Part shown: piece by piece, positions 55,380 to 64,000 of the stretch
Position numbering within the stretch: position 1 is the stretch's first letter
How the letters are laid out: each line of letters begins with the position of its first letter
Origin: Euglena gracilis
Taxonomy: Eukaryota; Euglenida; Euglenophyceae; Euglenales
Assembly: GCA_039621445.1 (NCBI GenBank)
Contig: CP154957.1
Span: forward strand, 41,008,011 to 41,072,010
Reading direction: 5' to 3'
Length of the DNA: 64,000 nt
Notes under the pieces: generated by a model
Told to the model about the DNA's origin: nothing
What the model saw: only the letters and a program-made list of their open reading frames with translations
Database searches by the model: none
Position numbers and translations under genes: made by a program

Positions 55380-56222
55380 TCACGATGTAACCAAAGCGGA
55401 CAGCTTTGCGAAACGGGTGGCGAATTTTCTTTCGAAGTCGGTACTGTGGTGCACAGGGACGTCAATTGGAGCAAGTTGGCAAAGCCCAGAGACAGCCTGC
55501 CGCCAAGCAGCCTGCATGAGACGAAGAATGACGCCGTATCGCCAAGCCAAAATACGCTGTGCAAAGCACCACAATTGCAGGGACAGGCGGTTTGTAAAGC
55601 ACCTTGGACACCAAATCGTTGAAGATGGACTGTGAAATGCTCCCTTCACTGTCCAATTTCACAACTTGGGCAGAAAATCCCTTTAGTTCAGTAATTTCAC
55701 ACCTGCCCTCTCTGGAATAACCCCCCACCACTGGGGGGGGGGGCCTAGTGGTATGTTTTTATTGTCATTGCAGTAAGTGCTTAGGTTCTTGATTCGACAA
55801 AGCACAGTGCACACAATATTCACAGCAATGTGTCAAAAAGGCACAAACCAGGGGGGGTCCGGCCCGGGACCCACCCACCCACCCCCCCTCCCCCTGGGGG
55901 GGGGTCTGCTGACTTAAAAAGAAGCCTGGCCGGGTGGCCACTTTCGGCCAATCCTGGCTGATCCCATCTGGGGGGGGGTCTGGAGCCAAAAACCAGTCAG
56001 TCACCCCGGGGGGGGGGGGGATGGCAGACAATGGTATAACAATTGACTGCTGTCAAAACACTGCAGATGGGTCGAAAGACATAAAGCATTCTTTCCCAAA
56101 AGAAAAATGAGCAATTTACCTCCTTTGCACTGTCACTTGCAGACCAGGAACAACGGGCACTGCATTCATTGGGCAGCTGATGCAATCCACCTCGCTCAGG
56201 AGATGGAAGTTGAGAAACCTTC
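55380..56222 (-). CDS. Candidate three-exon 3' part of an unidentified gene
   Basis: Exons 56222-56120, 55711-55603 and 55511-55380 have acceptors TCATTATTCAG, GTTATTCCAG and CTCATGCAG and donors GTAAAT and GTGCTT. They join without stops to read FLNFHLLSEVDCISCPMNAV, VPGLQVTVQRREGRCEITEL, KLDSEGSISQSIFNDLVSK, and AAWRQAVSGLCQLAPIDVPV ending FAKLSALVTS and a stop at 55380. No family recognised. Introns are 408 and 91 nt. The first intron contains a G/C-run-rich copy of the AGTCAGTCAC repeat. Upstream exons are unknown. Confidence 0.45.
55840..56040 (+). repeat. Dispersed AGTCAGTCAC repeat, copy 3, inside an intron
   Basis: GGGGGGTCCGGCCC, CCACCCACCCACC, a run of C then G, AAAAACCAGTCAGTCACCCC, a G13 run, then GACAATGGTATAAC. 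Shares modules with 45.3-45.6, 46.4-46.7 and 47.8-48.0 kb. Confidence 0.75.
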
Positions 56223-59057
56223 CTGAATAATGAGGATGGGAAGGATGGGGCTGAAAGCAAATAGACACCCAAAATCCCCAACCACATTTCTGGGACCATC
56301 TATTTGACCTCCCATTTTCTACAACGTTTGCACAGACATTTTTTGTGAATGGAAAACAATTTCATATAAGAATAAAGTCCAGACAAGAATCAAGGGAAAC
56401 AAATGATGGGGAAAAATAATAACGGGAAAAACTGATAGAAAGTTTCGACATTGGAAAAATGATAGGGAAAAGCAACTTTTCACAGAAAATGGTGGTAATT
56501 TTTGCAACTTAGGATGAAGAAAAAATTCAACAACAGGGCAAATCCCGCCCAAATAAAAAGCCGGGGAGGGGTTGCAGTATAATATATGCCAGGAGGTGAG
56601 ACGGGGATATACCATTCGACTCAATGAAGGAAAACCAGTTTCGATGAAAATCCCTGCTTTAAAAATGAGGTGAAGGCCTGGCAATGCAAATAGCTTTTTC
56701 ATTTTAAAGAAGAAATACAAAGAACAAAAAATGCAGGGGCAAACACCAAAAAATGGGAAATCATCCAATTTCTTCATCGTTCTCTTCCCAATCATTTTTT
56801 ACCATTCCCCTTCTACGCCCACGTTCATGGGGTCGTCAAATTTCGCACACAAAAAGATGGGGAATGACATATGGTCAGTTTCGGGTCTGATTTTCTTTTA
56901 AAAAAAGAACCACAAAAAAATGCACGTAGAAGATCATTATTGACTTTTTTTTGAAATTTCAAACCCCTCAGGGGGGGCTTTATATGGGGGGCTTTATAAA
57001 AACATTGACGGCCTTCAAATGTGGTCAAATACCAATTTTATACAAAAATTTTCGTTGTCAACCTCTTATTTTCCCAAAAAGGTGCAATTTTTGTTCAAAA
57101 TGGAGGATTTCTCGGGAAAAATTGTTTCACCTTCCCACAGTTTTCCTGCTTTTTTCTGAATGGAACCATCGGTGGGCTTTATATGAAAGGAGGGGGCTTT
57201 ATATTCGTGCAATAAAACCAAACCCCTGGGGGGGCTTCACATTTGGGGGGGGGGACTACTTCACAGGTCAAATTCTCATCTATTTCATCCGCAGTTGCAA
57301 AAACACTTTCATTTTTTTTAACTGGGTCAATTATCCCCAAAAAGCTTAAAAATATATACAATAAAAAAAGATTTAAAATTGTAATCCTCTGAAACGTCTG
57401 AACTCACCAAATACCCCCACTGACAATCCCTCGGGGGTTACAGAATCCTGTTGGTGGTAGGCCTCGAGGGGGGGGGGTAAAGCCTTGGTGTGTGACCGGA
57501 AGAGGCCGAAAAATACACCCCATTTTTTGCACCAGGTGAAACGAGGATTTTTGGACAATTTTTCACGTTGTTTTTTTTTGCCAAAACCTTGTAAATTGGC
57601 ATGCCTAGCACACCTGTAGGATTTTTGGCATCCCTGCTCATTTGATCAAACCGAAAATCAATACAAAGCAGCAGAACAGAACGACAAAATCTTATTTTCC
57701 CTTGGGCTTAAATACCCCACAAATGTATCAATGCCAGGGATTCTCCCTCACCCGTACACAGATGACGACAGATAGCTGTGGATAACAACATCTGTGGCGT
57801 CTGACATGGCTCACAAGGATTTTTGCTCAAGGGGAAGGGAGGGGTCTTATGCACCAGTGTGCACCAGTGCAGAGGGGTTTAAACTGAGCACAATATATAA
57901 CCACTGCATGAATTTCCTTGAAATGCACATTTTAAACCTGTCAATTATAATTAAAATTTTATTATTTAAAAAAAACACAACCCATTTCTGGTCAATGTGG
58001 ACAACCTCTTTTAAAAAAAATCACATTGTGCTGGTTGCAACAAGTATTTTGTTTGCACCGAGCAGATCTTGTTGTCTCTGATTTTCCATAACTTTGAGGT
58101 GCTACGTTCAGCACTATTCACAATATCACTGAGGGGGTGAGGAGACAACACTCCAAAACCCACCAAATTTAGGGGGGGGGGCATCAAGAGCTCAGAAATT
58201 GGTTTGGAAATCACACAAGCTTGGTAGACGTAGTAAGCAACAAAGATGAAGACAAAGACGAAGAGGAAGAGGAGGAGAAAAATTAGGGGGATGGGAGGAT
58301 GAGGAGGACACAGATCCAATTTATGCACCACACGATTGCACCGCACATGCCACATTTATGCACGCCTGGTGAGATTGGTTTTGCTTCCCTTGGAGGATGG
58401 AATTCCACCCCTTTCATCATGCTGGCGGATAGCCGGCCTGAGACATGGACATGGGATGAAATTCCAATCAAGAAATCAAAATACAACCATTTACAAAGAA
58501 GAGAGACAGCTCAAAACTTGCCTTGTATCCGAGACTCCTTGGATATCCACCTTTGTCTCCCAACCTCTCCCCATGAGAATGTTTGTGTGGCTTTTATTTT
58601 CGTTTTGCAACATTTTCGATTTTTGTTACATTATCATTTAAGACTCATAAAATTATATCCAAGGCCGCTCGACTTGGGAATTCTTGAAGTTCTGTGCAAG
58701 TACGGCTTTGTGTCTGGCATCTCAAAATTCAATGCCTTAGAATTCCAAAAGGAAACACCGTCGTCTGACTGAACAATGAATCTAACAAACAAAATCGATT
58801 TCATCCACCGATTTCGACCCGCTGTTCACAAGCAGTAGCCACAATGGTCCAGAAACACTTGCATTTGCCAGGTGGAGAAAAGCCCTCATCACAGACCCAA
58901 TTCATTTTGCAATTTCCAACTGGGGATATTGAATTGCTGGAATGCTGAATTACTGGCTATACTGGACACTTTTGTCAGTTTTTTTTTTAAAAAAAGAAAA
59001 GCAATAGCCTACCCTTTTGCAACAACTAAAGAAAAAGGATTTTATATGTCATTGTCC
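56223..59057. other. Unassigned genic-region spacer
   Basis: AT-richer than the TE region, without recognisable exons. It includes a purine-rich stretch (58245-58285) that translates to a false membrane helix on the minus strand and GGGGGGCTTTATAT-type words at 56970-57250. A 157-codon plus-strand frame (58299-58772) has no certain similarity. Upstream exons of the 55.4-56.2 kb gene may lie here. Confidence 0.4.
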
Positions 59058-59335
59058 CTAACATGTCACCGCTACTGCACAGGATGCAAATCTGAGCACA
59101 ATCATCAAAAACCAAAGCACAAGGTTGCTGTTTACGCTATCAGAAAGATTCAGTCGATAAAACGTCATCGTGATGAAATGAACAAAGGGTAGAGACCACT
59201 CAGAAAAAGTCTCCACAAAGATTTCTTCCAACAGACGAACAGAATCCTTCAGAAGTTTCATCGGTATGCAAAAAACACACCGTGCCCATTTTTGTGTGCT
59301 TTGTAAAAAATTGGTTTTCAACGAAAAATATAGCT
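59058..59335 (-). CDS. Candidate terminal exon of an unidentified, possibly membrane protein
   Basis: After a strong acceptor (TTATTTTTCTTCCTGCAG) the frame is open for 92 codons to a stop at 59058: LYFSLKTNFLQSTQKWARC, KLLKDSVRLLEEIFVETF, LPFVHFITMTFYRLN, then the hydrophobic stretch LVLWFLMIVLRFASCAVAV near the C-terminus, which could span a membrane. No family recognised. It may belong to the same gene as the exons at 60.1-60.7 kb, but the join was not established. Confidence 0.35.
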
Positions 59336-60085
59336 CTGCAGGAAGAAAAATAACCAGAAAAGAGTTCGATGAATGCAACCACACTCCTCCTGAGGATAGG
59401 AATATCAGACCCCCAAGACCCAGAAAACCAGAACAGAAATGGTGTGGTTTGGGGCAGAAACTCTGACTGGTCAGAACATAAAACATGAAACATAGGCCTG
59501 GGGGTCTTAGACCCCAAATAAATCACTCCAAAGCAAACCCTCCAAAATGTGAATGGGGAAATATTGCGGGGAAAATACGGAAATTGCGGAAATGGAGGAA
59601 AATTGTTGGTATCAATTTTCCCCTTAGGCATAGGCCCTGAAAGGGGTACAAATTGGGAGAGGAAGCATATTTAATTGCGTGAGATAAAACTACCGCCCAC
59701 AGCATCAAATAATCTCCTTCATTCGATCAAACATTTAGGTTTTATTCCACAAAATTTGGGTGAAAACTGTGAATTTAGGAACAACAACCTTTTGATTGAT
59801 GCAATGAATCATTTGGCGGGGTCCAGGCAAAACAGAAGATCCCAGTTCAAGTTCCTTTTTCAATGAATGGTTTTTTGGCAGGTGGGGAGGCAACATTCCA
59901 TCCAAAATGTTGCGAGCATCCCATAGCACAAAACACCCCCTGGGGTTGTGCCAAAAGTTTATTCCAACGTGATCACCCCAAAAAACCTGGCAGGGTGTCA
60001 GGTTACTAGAACCATCCATTTCACCTTGAAAATAAAAAAAAAACTGAAAGGCAATATTGAAGGAATGGGCATTGGAGGCACCGAC

Positions 60086-60741
60086 CTAAAATCAACCGGC
60101 AAAGCCTTTTTTTTTGAGGATGAATATGTCGGGGCGGTGAAGTCGGCGTCCAAAGGGCGTGGGGCTCGAGGGAGATGACTTCCGAGGGCTGCTGCATACT
60201 TCCGAGCGGTGAAAGGTTTCATCCTGAAAGATGCAAAGGGAAAGAATTTCCAACGCTGTTACTCAATGGAATGAAATGCACATAAGAGGAGACAAAACAA
60301 CAAAAAAAACCTGATAAAACCAGAAGAATACGGTTGTTTGACGGAGCCTTGGGTCAGAGCTTGCAACAGGAGGGGATCTGCACTTGTTTTAAGCTGAAAG
60401 ATACGCAGACATTCATGATCCCCCAACGATTCTCCCGAAAACTTCCTGTGCCTTTGCTGGCATTCGGACTCGGCAGTCTTGTCCAGCTTGGGATGGTGAC
60501 CCTCGCGGTTCCCTTCCGGATTAAGGACCGATGCAAACAAACACAAAGAGCACAAGAGGGGGCATGCTTTTTATCTTCCTGGCGCAGGGTTTGCAGGTTG
60601 CTCCGGGGAGGAAGCCGATTCCAGCGGATCGCGCGTCGAGTTAAGACATTCAGCCGCCACTTTTGAGCATAGGCTTCCTGCAGCTCTTCCAGGGTGGCGT
60701 GCCGCACCACCGGTTCATCAGGAACACTGATGATGATCTCT
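60086..60741 (-). CDS. Candidate three-exon segment of an unidentified gene
   Basis: Exons 60741-60554, 60512-60311 and 60223-60086. Acceptors TTTTTTTATCACAG and GCATCTTTCAG are strong; the 41-nt intron (60553-60513) has a weak GTGCTC donor but a TCCTTAAT branch-like site. In-phase reading: ISVPDEPVVRHATLEELQEA, AQKWRLNVLTRRAIRWNRLP, NREGHHPKLDKTAES, FSGESLGDHECLRIFQLKTS and RMKPFTARKYAAALGSHLPR. Basic and probably soluble; no family recognised. The exons before and after are unknown. Confidence 0.4.
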
Positions 60742-61790
60742 CTGTGATAAAAAAAATCATTGCATTTCATTATTGTTGAAAGAGCAATTATTCAAAACGA
60801 CTCAAAAAGAGCAATTACTGGCAGCCTAAATTGTACCCAAGTGAAAACCTCCCAGTCCAATTCAATCTGGATATTCCTGCAGAACTGCAGAAAATGGGGT
60901 ACGAGGCAGCATGTTCTAAATGAAATCAGTTGTAGTTGTGTCTGTGTGAGCAAAATCCTCCAGCACTGTTTCTGCAAAACACAAAAAAAAATGTTGAATT
61001 CGATTCAAAAATGTTCACAGAACCCTGCAAAAGGGGGACACCTGGAAACGCGCCGATATTCTGATGATTCCTGGGCTAGGTCAACACGTCCAGGGATTCT
61101 GGGAACGTAGCTGCCAGGTGGATGGAGAATGGCCAGCAAAAAAAAAATTATGATTGGACTCTTCTTGGCTCATTCTCTTTTCAGATAGAATTTGATTAGT
61201 TTGTTTTAAAAGGCACCAGTGTGCATGTAATGGCGCGAAACTCTGAAATGCTGTGAAAAGACAAAGAAAGCGGGAGAAAATACAATACGGGCAATACGTA
61301 CAACACGTAAAACAGAGGCAGTAAAAAATGTGCATTTCAAGAGGAAAGGAATGTAATATGTGAATTCCAAAAAAAAATCAGTTTGCCGAGAAACGGCTGC
61401 ACACAAAATTGTTTTGCACCTTACGAAAAGAGGCCAACCGCCAACCCAACAGGAGCGATTGTGTGACACCAATAACTCACTCACCCGAACATCAAAAAAA
61501 AATGCTATTTTGCATTTTGACTTTTGCCTTTGTCAAACGAAAGCTGGAGGAGGCAGCTCTTAGGAAAATAGAGGAACCTGATTGCCAAGAGCGTCTAAAG
61601 TGTCAAAAGGTGTCTAGGGGAAATTCCTTCGATTCTGCTGCCAATGGGTGTGGGTTGCCCCCATTTCGACAAGCGCAATTTCCTCCCTTTTTGATGTTGT
61701 AATTGCAATTGAAATTAAACTGAACCAAAAAAAAATGTCATGTTGAGGCGAAAACGAAAAAAAAAATCAGTTAGTCCTTCCCTCTAAGGA

Positions 61791-62081
61791 TCACTCTTCT
61801 GAACAAGAAAGAACAACAAAAAAATGTACCATCTGTCGTTCGTATGAATTTTGCTTCTTCTGTTGTTCATGTGGTCTTTGCTTTGAGGAAATGGGGCAGA
61901 AAGACCTCTCCTGCGGTGCGCCGCCTTGTTGCTTTATCAGCTCCATAGCTATCATCAGGCAGCTTTGACTATTAAAACAGTTGTTGTTGGCTGGGAAGCC
62001 GCCATAATCCTCTGAGAAGCGCCATAAAACAACAAAGCGACCCAAAGGAATTTGCAATGCCCAGAAACATTGCAGCCTCAA
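61791..62081 (-). CDS. Candidate exon, unidentified
   Basis: Open for 96 codons to a stop at 61791: FVVLWRFSEDYGGFPANN, MIAMELIKQQGGAPQERS and SYERQMVHFFVVLSCSEE. A neighbouring frame (YIEAAMFLGIANSFGS) is also open over part of it, so the frame is uncertain. Not recognised. It lies between the end of the 62.7 kb gene and the 60.7 kb exons. Confidence 0.2.
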   Translation of the reverse strand: MRLQCFWALQIPLGRFVVLWRFSEDYGGFPANNNCFNSQSCLMIAMELIKQQGGAPQERSFCPISSKQRPHEQQKKQNSYERQMVHFFVVLSCSEE

Positions 62082-62701
62082 TATAGCTTTTGCAGGGGGA
62101 GTTCAAGAAAACATTCGTTCGAGAAAACCACCCTCACCCCCCCTCAAAGTGTCCCCAAAGTGGCCAAAATTTTTTTGGCAAGCCTTGGTTTACCCCCCTC
62201 AAAATGGCCACTTTCTTTCGGCGCCTTTGGCAAAATTTGACCCCCCCCAAAGTGTTTGCCCCCCAGAGTGGCCGTTTTGGGGTCCCACGGTGCTGGGAGG
62301 GTGGCAACTTTGAGGTGGGGGTGAGGGTACCCCTGGTTTACCTCATTAATATCCCTGATAATCCCAATATTTCTGGTGGTTTTCTCTTCCTGTGGCAATT
62401 TTGCCTTCACTTCAGTGTGGGGTGGTTATTACTTAGGCAACCAAAAAAGGCCCAGAAGGGGGTTTTATTCTTTCGGGATAAAATTTTTCCCAAAAAAGAA
62501 AACAAATGGAAAGCATGTGCATATTTCTTCAAAGGCAGCAGGCAAAAGCATTGAAAAAAATCACCCACAGATGTAATGACAATATAAACTGTTGATTATG
62601 CGATGAATAGAAGCATTAATTCCATAGACAAATACTTCTGAATTTTCCAACTGGTGTTTGGGAGAAAGACATCATACGGGTGGAAATGGCAAAACAATCC
62701 A

Positions 62702-64000
62702 TCACTGGTTTTTGGTGCTGCCCCCAAAAAACAACAACATTTCATGAGCCAAAATGATTTGTCTGGTAGCGACGGGGGGCAAATCCCTGCATATCTCTCC
62801 ACATCAAAAAGCAGTCAAACGTCACAAGAGACCATTAGATGAAGGGGACGCCAACTTAACTTTGCTGACTTACAAAAGCAGCAGCCTGGACACTGCTCGC
62901 CTTGCTGGTTGATGTACATGAAAATGGGGCGATGGAGGAGACACCGTAAAAAAGATCGTTGAGTCCTTGTCCCCATCATCACAACTCTGGCATGAAAAGC
63001 GAGAAATGACCCAAATATGGCATCGTTCGCCAACCCCATAGAGGTTTTAAACTCCAAAGAACTACATTGACTTGATATGATTGATGGTTTGACATTTTTG
63101 AGGGGGGGAACTGGAGAAGAGCTGGTGAAACGTAAAAACACAATAATTCAAAAGAAAATCTGAGAAGAAGAGCATCAGGACTGTTTGCTGTTAGAGCCGA
63201 CACTTCATCATAGCATGGAAGAGTAGTTGGGCATACTTCTGTTCCTTCACTAAAATCATAATTGTCCTCCAAATCCGACTGTGCCCACCCCACTTCGGTG
63301 GTGTGTGCCGGTGGGTTGGCAGTAGCTGACGAATCGCTACCTCCAGCTGGGCTGTGCTTGGAACCTCGGTGTTCCTCATTGCTTTCATCTGACGTCCCTG
63401 ATGTGTCCTCCACTTGTTCCGAATGTCTGAAAAATAGAGGGTTCTGAAAATGGCAAAGCTTAAACACCGAAAAATCCACAAATATAACCAATCCTTGGAA
63501 TTCTTCATTGGACATCCCATATTGTACCATGAACGCCATATGCAACACTATCTCACATTAAACTATCATACACAACATGAAATAAATAAATAAATTGAAA
63601 AAAATATATGATATAATAAAATAAAATTATTATAATAGAATAGATCAATCTTAATTTAATAAATTATAATTTCATTTTTCGGAAAGATTCAACAAAAACA
63701 GATTCAATCGATTGTAGCAAAACCGAAGACGCTATCAGCGATTAGGAGTCTGGCAGAATGCACAACATACAAAAATGAGAACGTGTCCACAAGAGAATAT
63801 GGATGTACCCTCTCTTCGAGATCGGGCTGCAAAAAAATAATAAATAATAAATAACATTTCCAATCCTTGGGATGGAAATTCTGATAATGACAAAGCAATT
63901 TTTTTTTAAAAAAATTCACTGAAACTCAGATCCTACCGGTGAGTTTTTTGACAGGATTTCAAAAAAATCTTGGCAGGGAGTTATTCAGGTTTTTCTTGTT
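62702..64000 (-). CDS. Unidentified gene, five exons visible, 5' end beyond the window
   Basis: Exons: about 63985 (or beyond 64000) to 63937, then 63826-63771, 63426-63237, 62986-62874 and 62786-62702. All four junctions keep phase and use acceptors TTTTTTGCAG, CTATTTTTCAG, TTCATGCCAG and GAGATATGCAG with donors GTAGGA, GTATGT, GTATGC and GTAAGT. The reading runs CQDFFEILSKNSP, PDLEERVHPYSLVDTFSF, an acidic Ser-rich stretch (SEQVEDTSGTSDESNEEH, DLEDNYDFSEGTE, SCDDGDKDST), VHQPARRAVSRLL, and DLPPVATRQIILAHEMLLFF to a TGA at 62702. No domain recognised. The acidic middle part suggests a disordered linker. Introns 110, 344, 250 and 87 nt. Confidence 0.5.

Noticed and set aside
58200-58300. Transmembrane helix on the minus strand
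   Set aside because: It is the translation of a purine-rich GAAGAGGAG-type stretch; low-complexity DNA, no exon support.
58640-58772. Ribosomal protein uS8-like start (LGILEVLCKYGFVSG)
   Set aside because: Only about 20 residues are suggestive, the frame stops soon after and no continuation was found.

Overview
The window is eukaryotic nuclear DNA dominated by retrotransposons. Evidence: GT-AG introns inside a recognisable ubiquitin-conjugating enzyme gene, DIRS-type (tyrosine-recombinase) retroelements, LTR retroelements with PBS and PPT, and no bacterial-type operons. DIRS elements in several orientations, short introns (33-44 nt candidates) and very frequent poly-G/poly-C tracts suggest a protist or alga, but the species cannot be told from the sequence.

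1-34.5 kb is a nest of degenerate DIRS-type elements, called A-E here. A (1-1738, +) keeps the end of the RT/RNase H ORF overlapping a nearly intact tyrosine recombinase (YR). B (about 1739-8019, -) is a full-length pseudo-element; its RNase H block is inverted in place and its RT is split by a 1.8 kb TRIM-like LTR element. C (8020-11690, -) is a compact element with 31-bp inverted termini that abut B. D (11691-13779, +) is cut in its RT by element E and resumes at about 33.5 kb. E (13780 to about 33.4 kb, -) is itself cut in its RT, exactly between the codons of the motif-A Asp and the following Ala, by a 14.9 kb LTR retrotransposon array.

That array (16562-31494) is the most striking structure: LTR-internal-LTR-internal-LTR-internal-LTR, with 580-bp TG...CA LTRs, a tRNA-Met-like PBS after each of the first three LTRs, polypurine tracts before the third and fourth, and one 4-bp target duplication (CATC) around the whole array. 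The internal regions (4.1-4.4 kb) have no recognisable gag or pol and are rich in G tracts, so the element looks non-autonomous (LARD-like).

34.5-49.8 kb has no supportable gene. It holds G/C-run palindromes, tandem repeats, hairpins, a TA microsatellite, a pair of about 440-460 bp inverted repeats 3.4 kb apart (40471-44797), and a dispersed family carrying AGTCAGTCAC.

49.8-64 kb is genic and mostly minus-strand. One gene is identified with confidence: a UBE2J/UBC6-type E2 enzyme (49806-52176, four exons). Further exon groups have splice sites and phases that fit (53.3-56.2, 59.1-60.7 and 62.7-64 kb), but I do not recognise their products. One pair of models overlaps on opposite strands, so these are hypotheses. 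The retroelement ORFs are broken by stops, frameshifts or insertions; no complete autonomous element is present.
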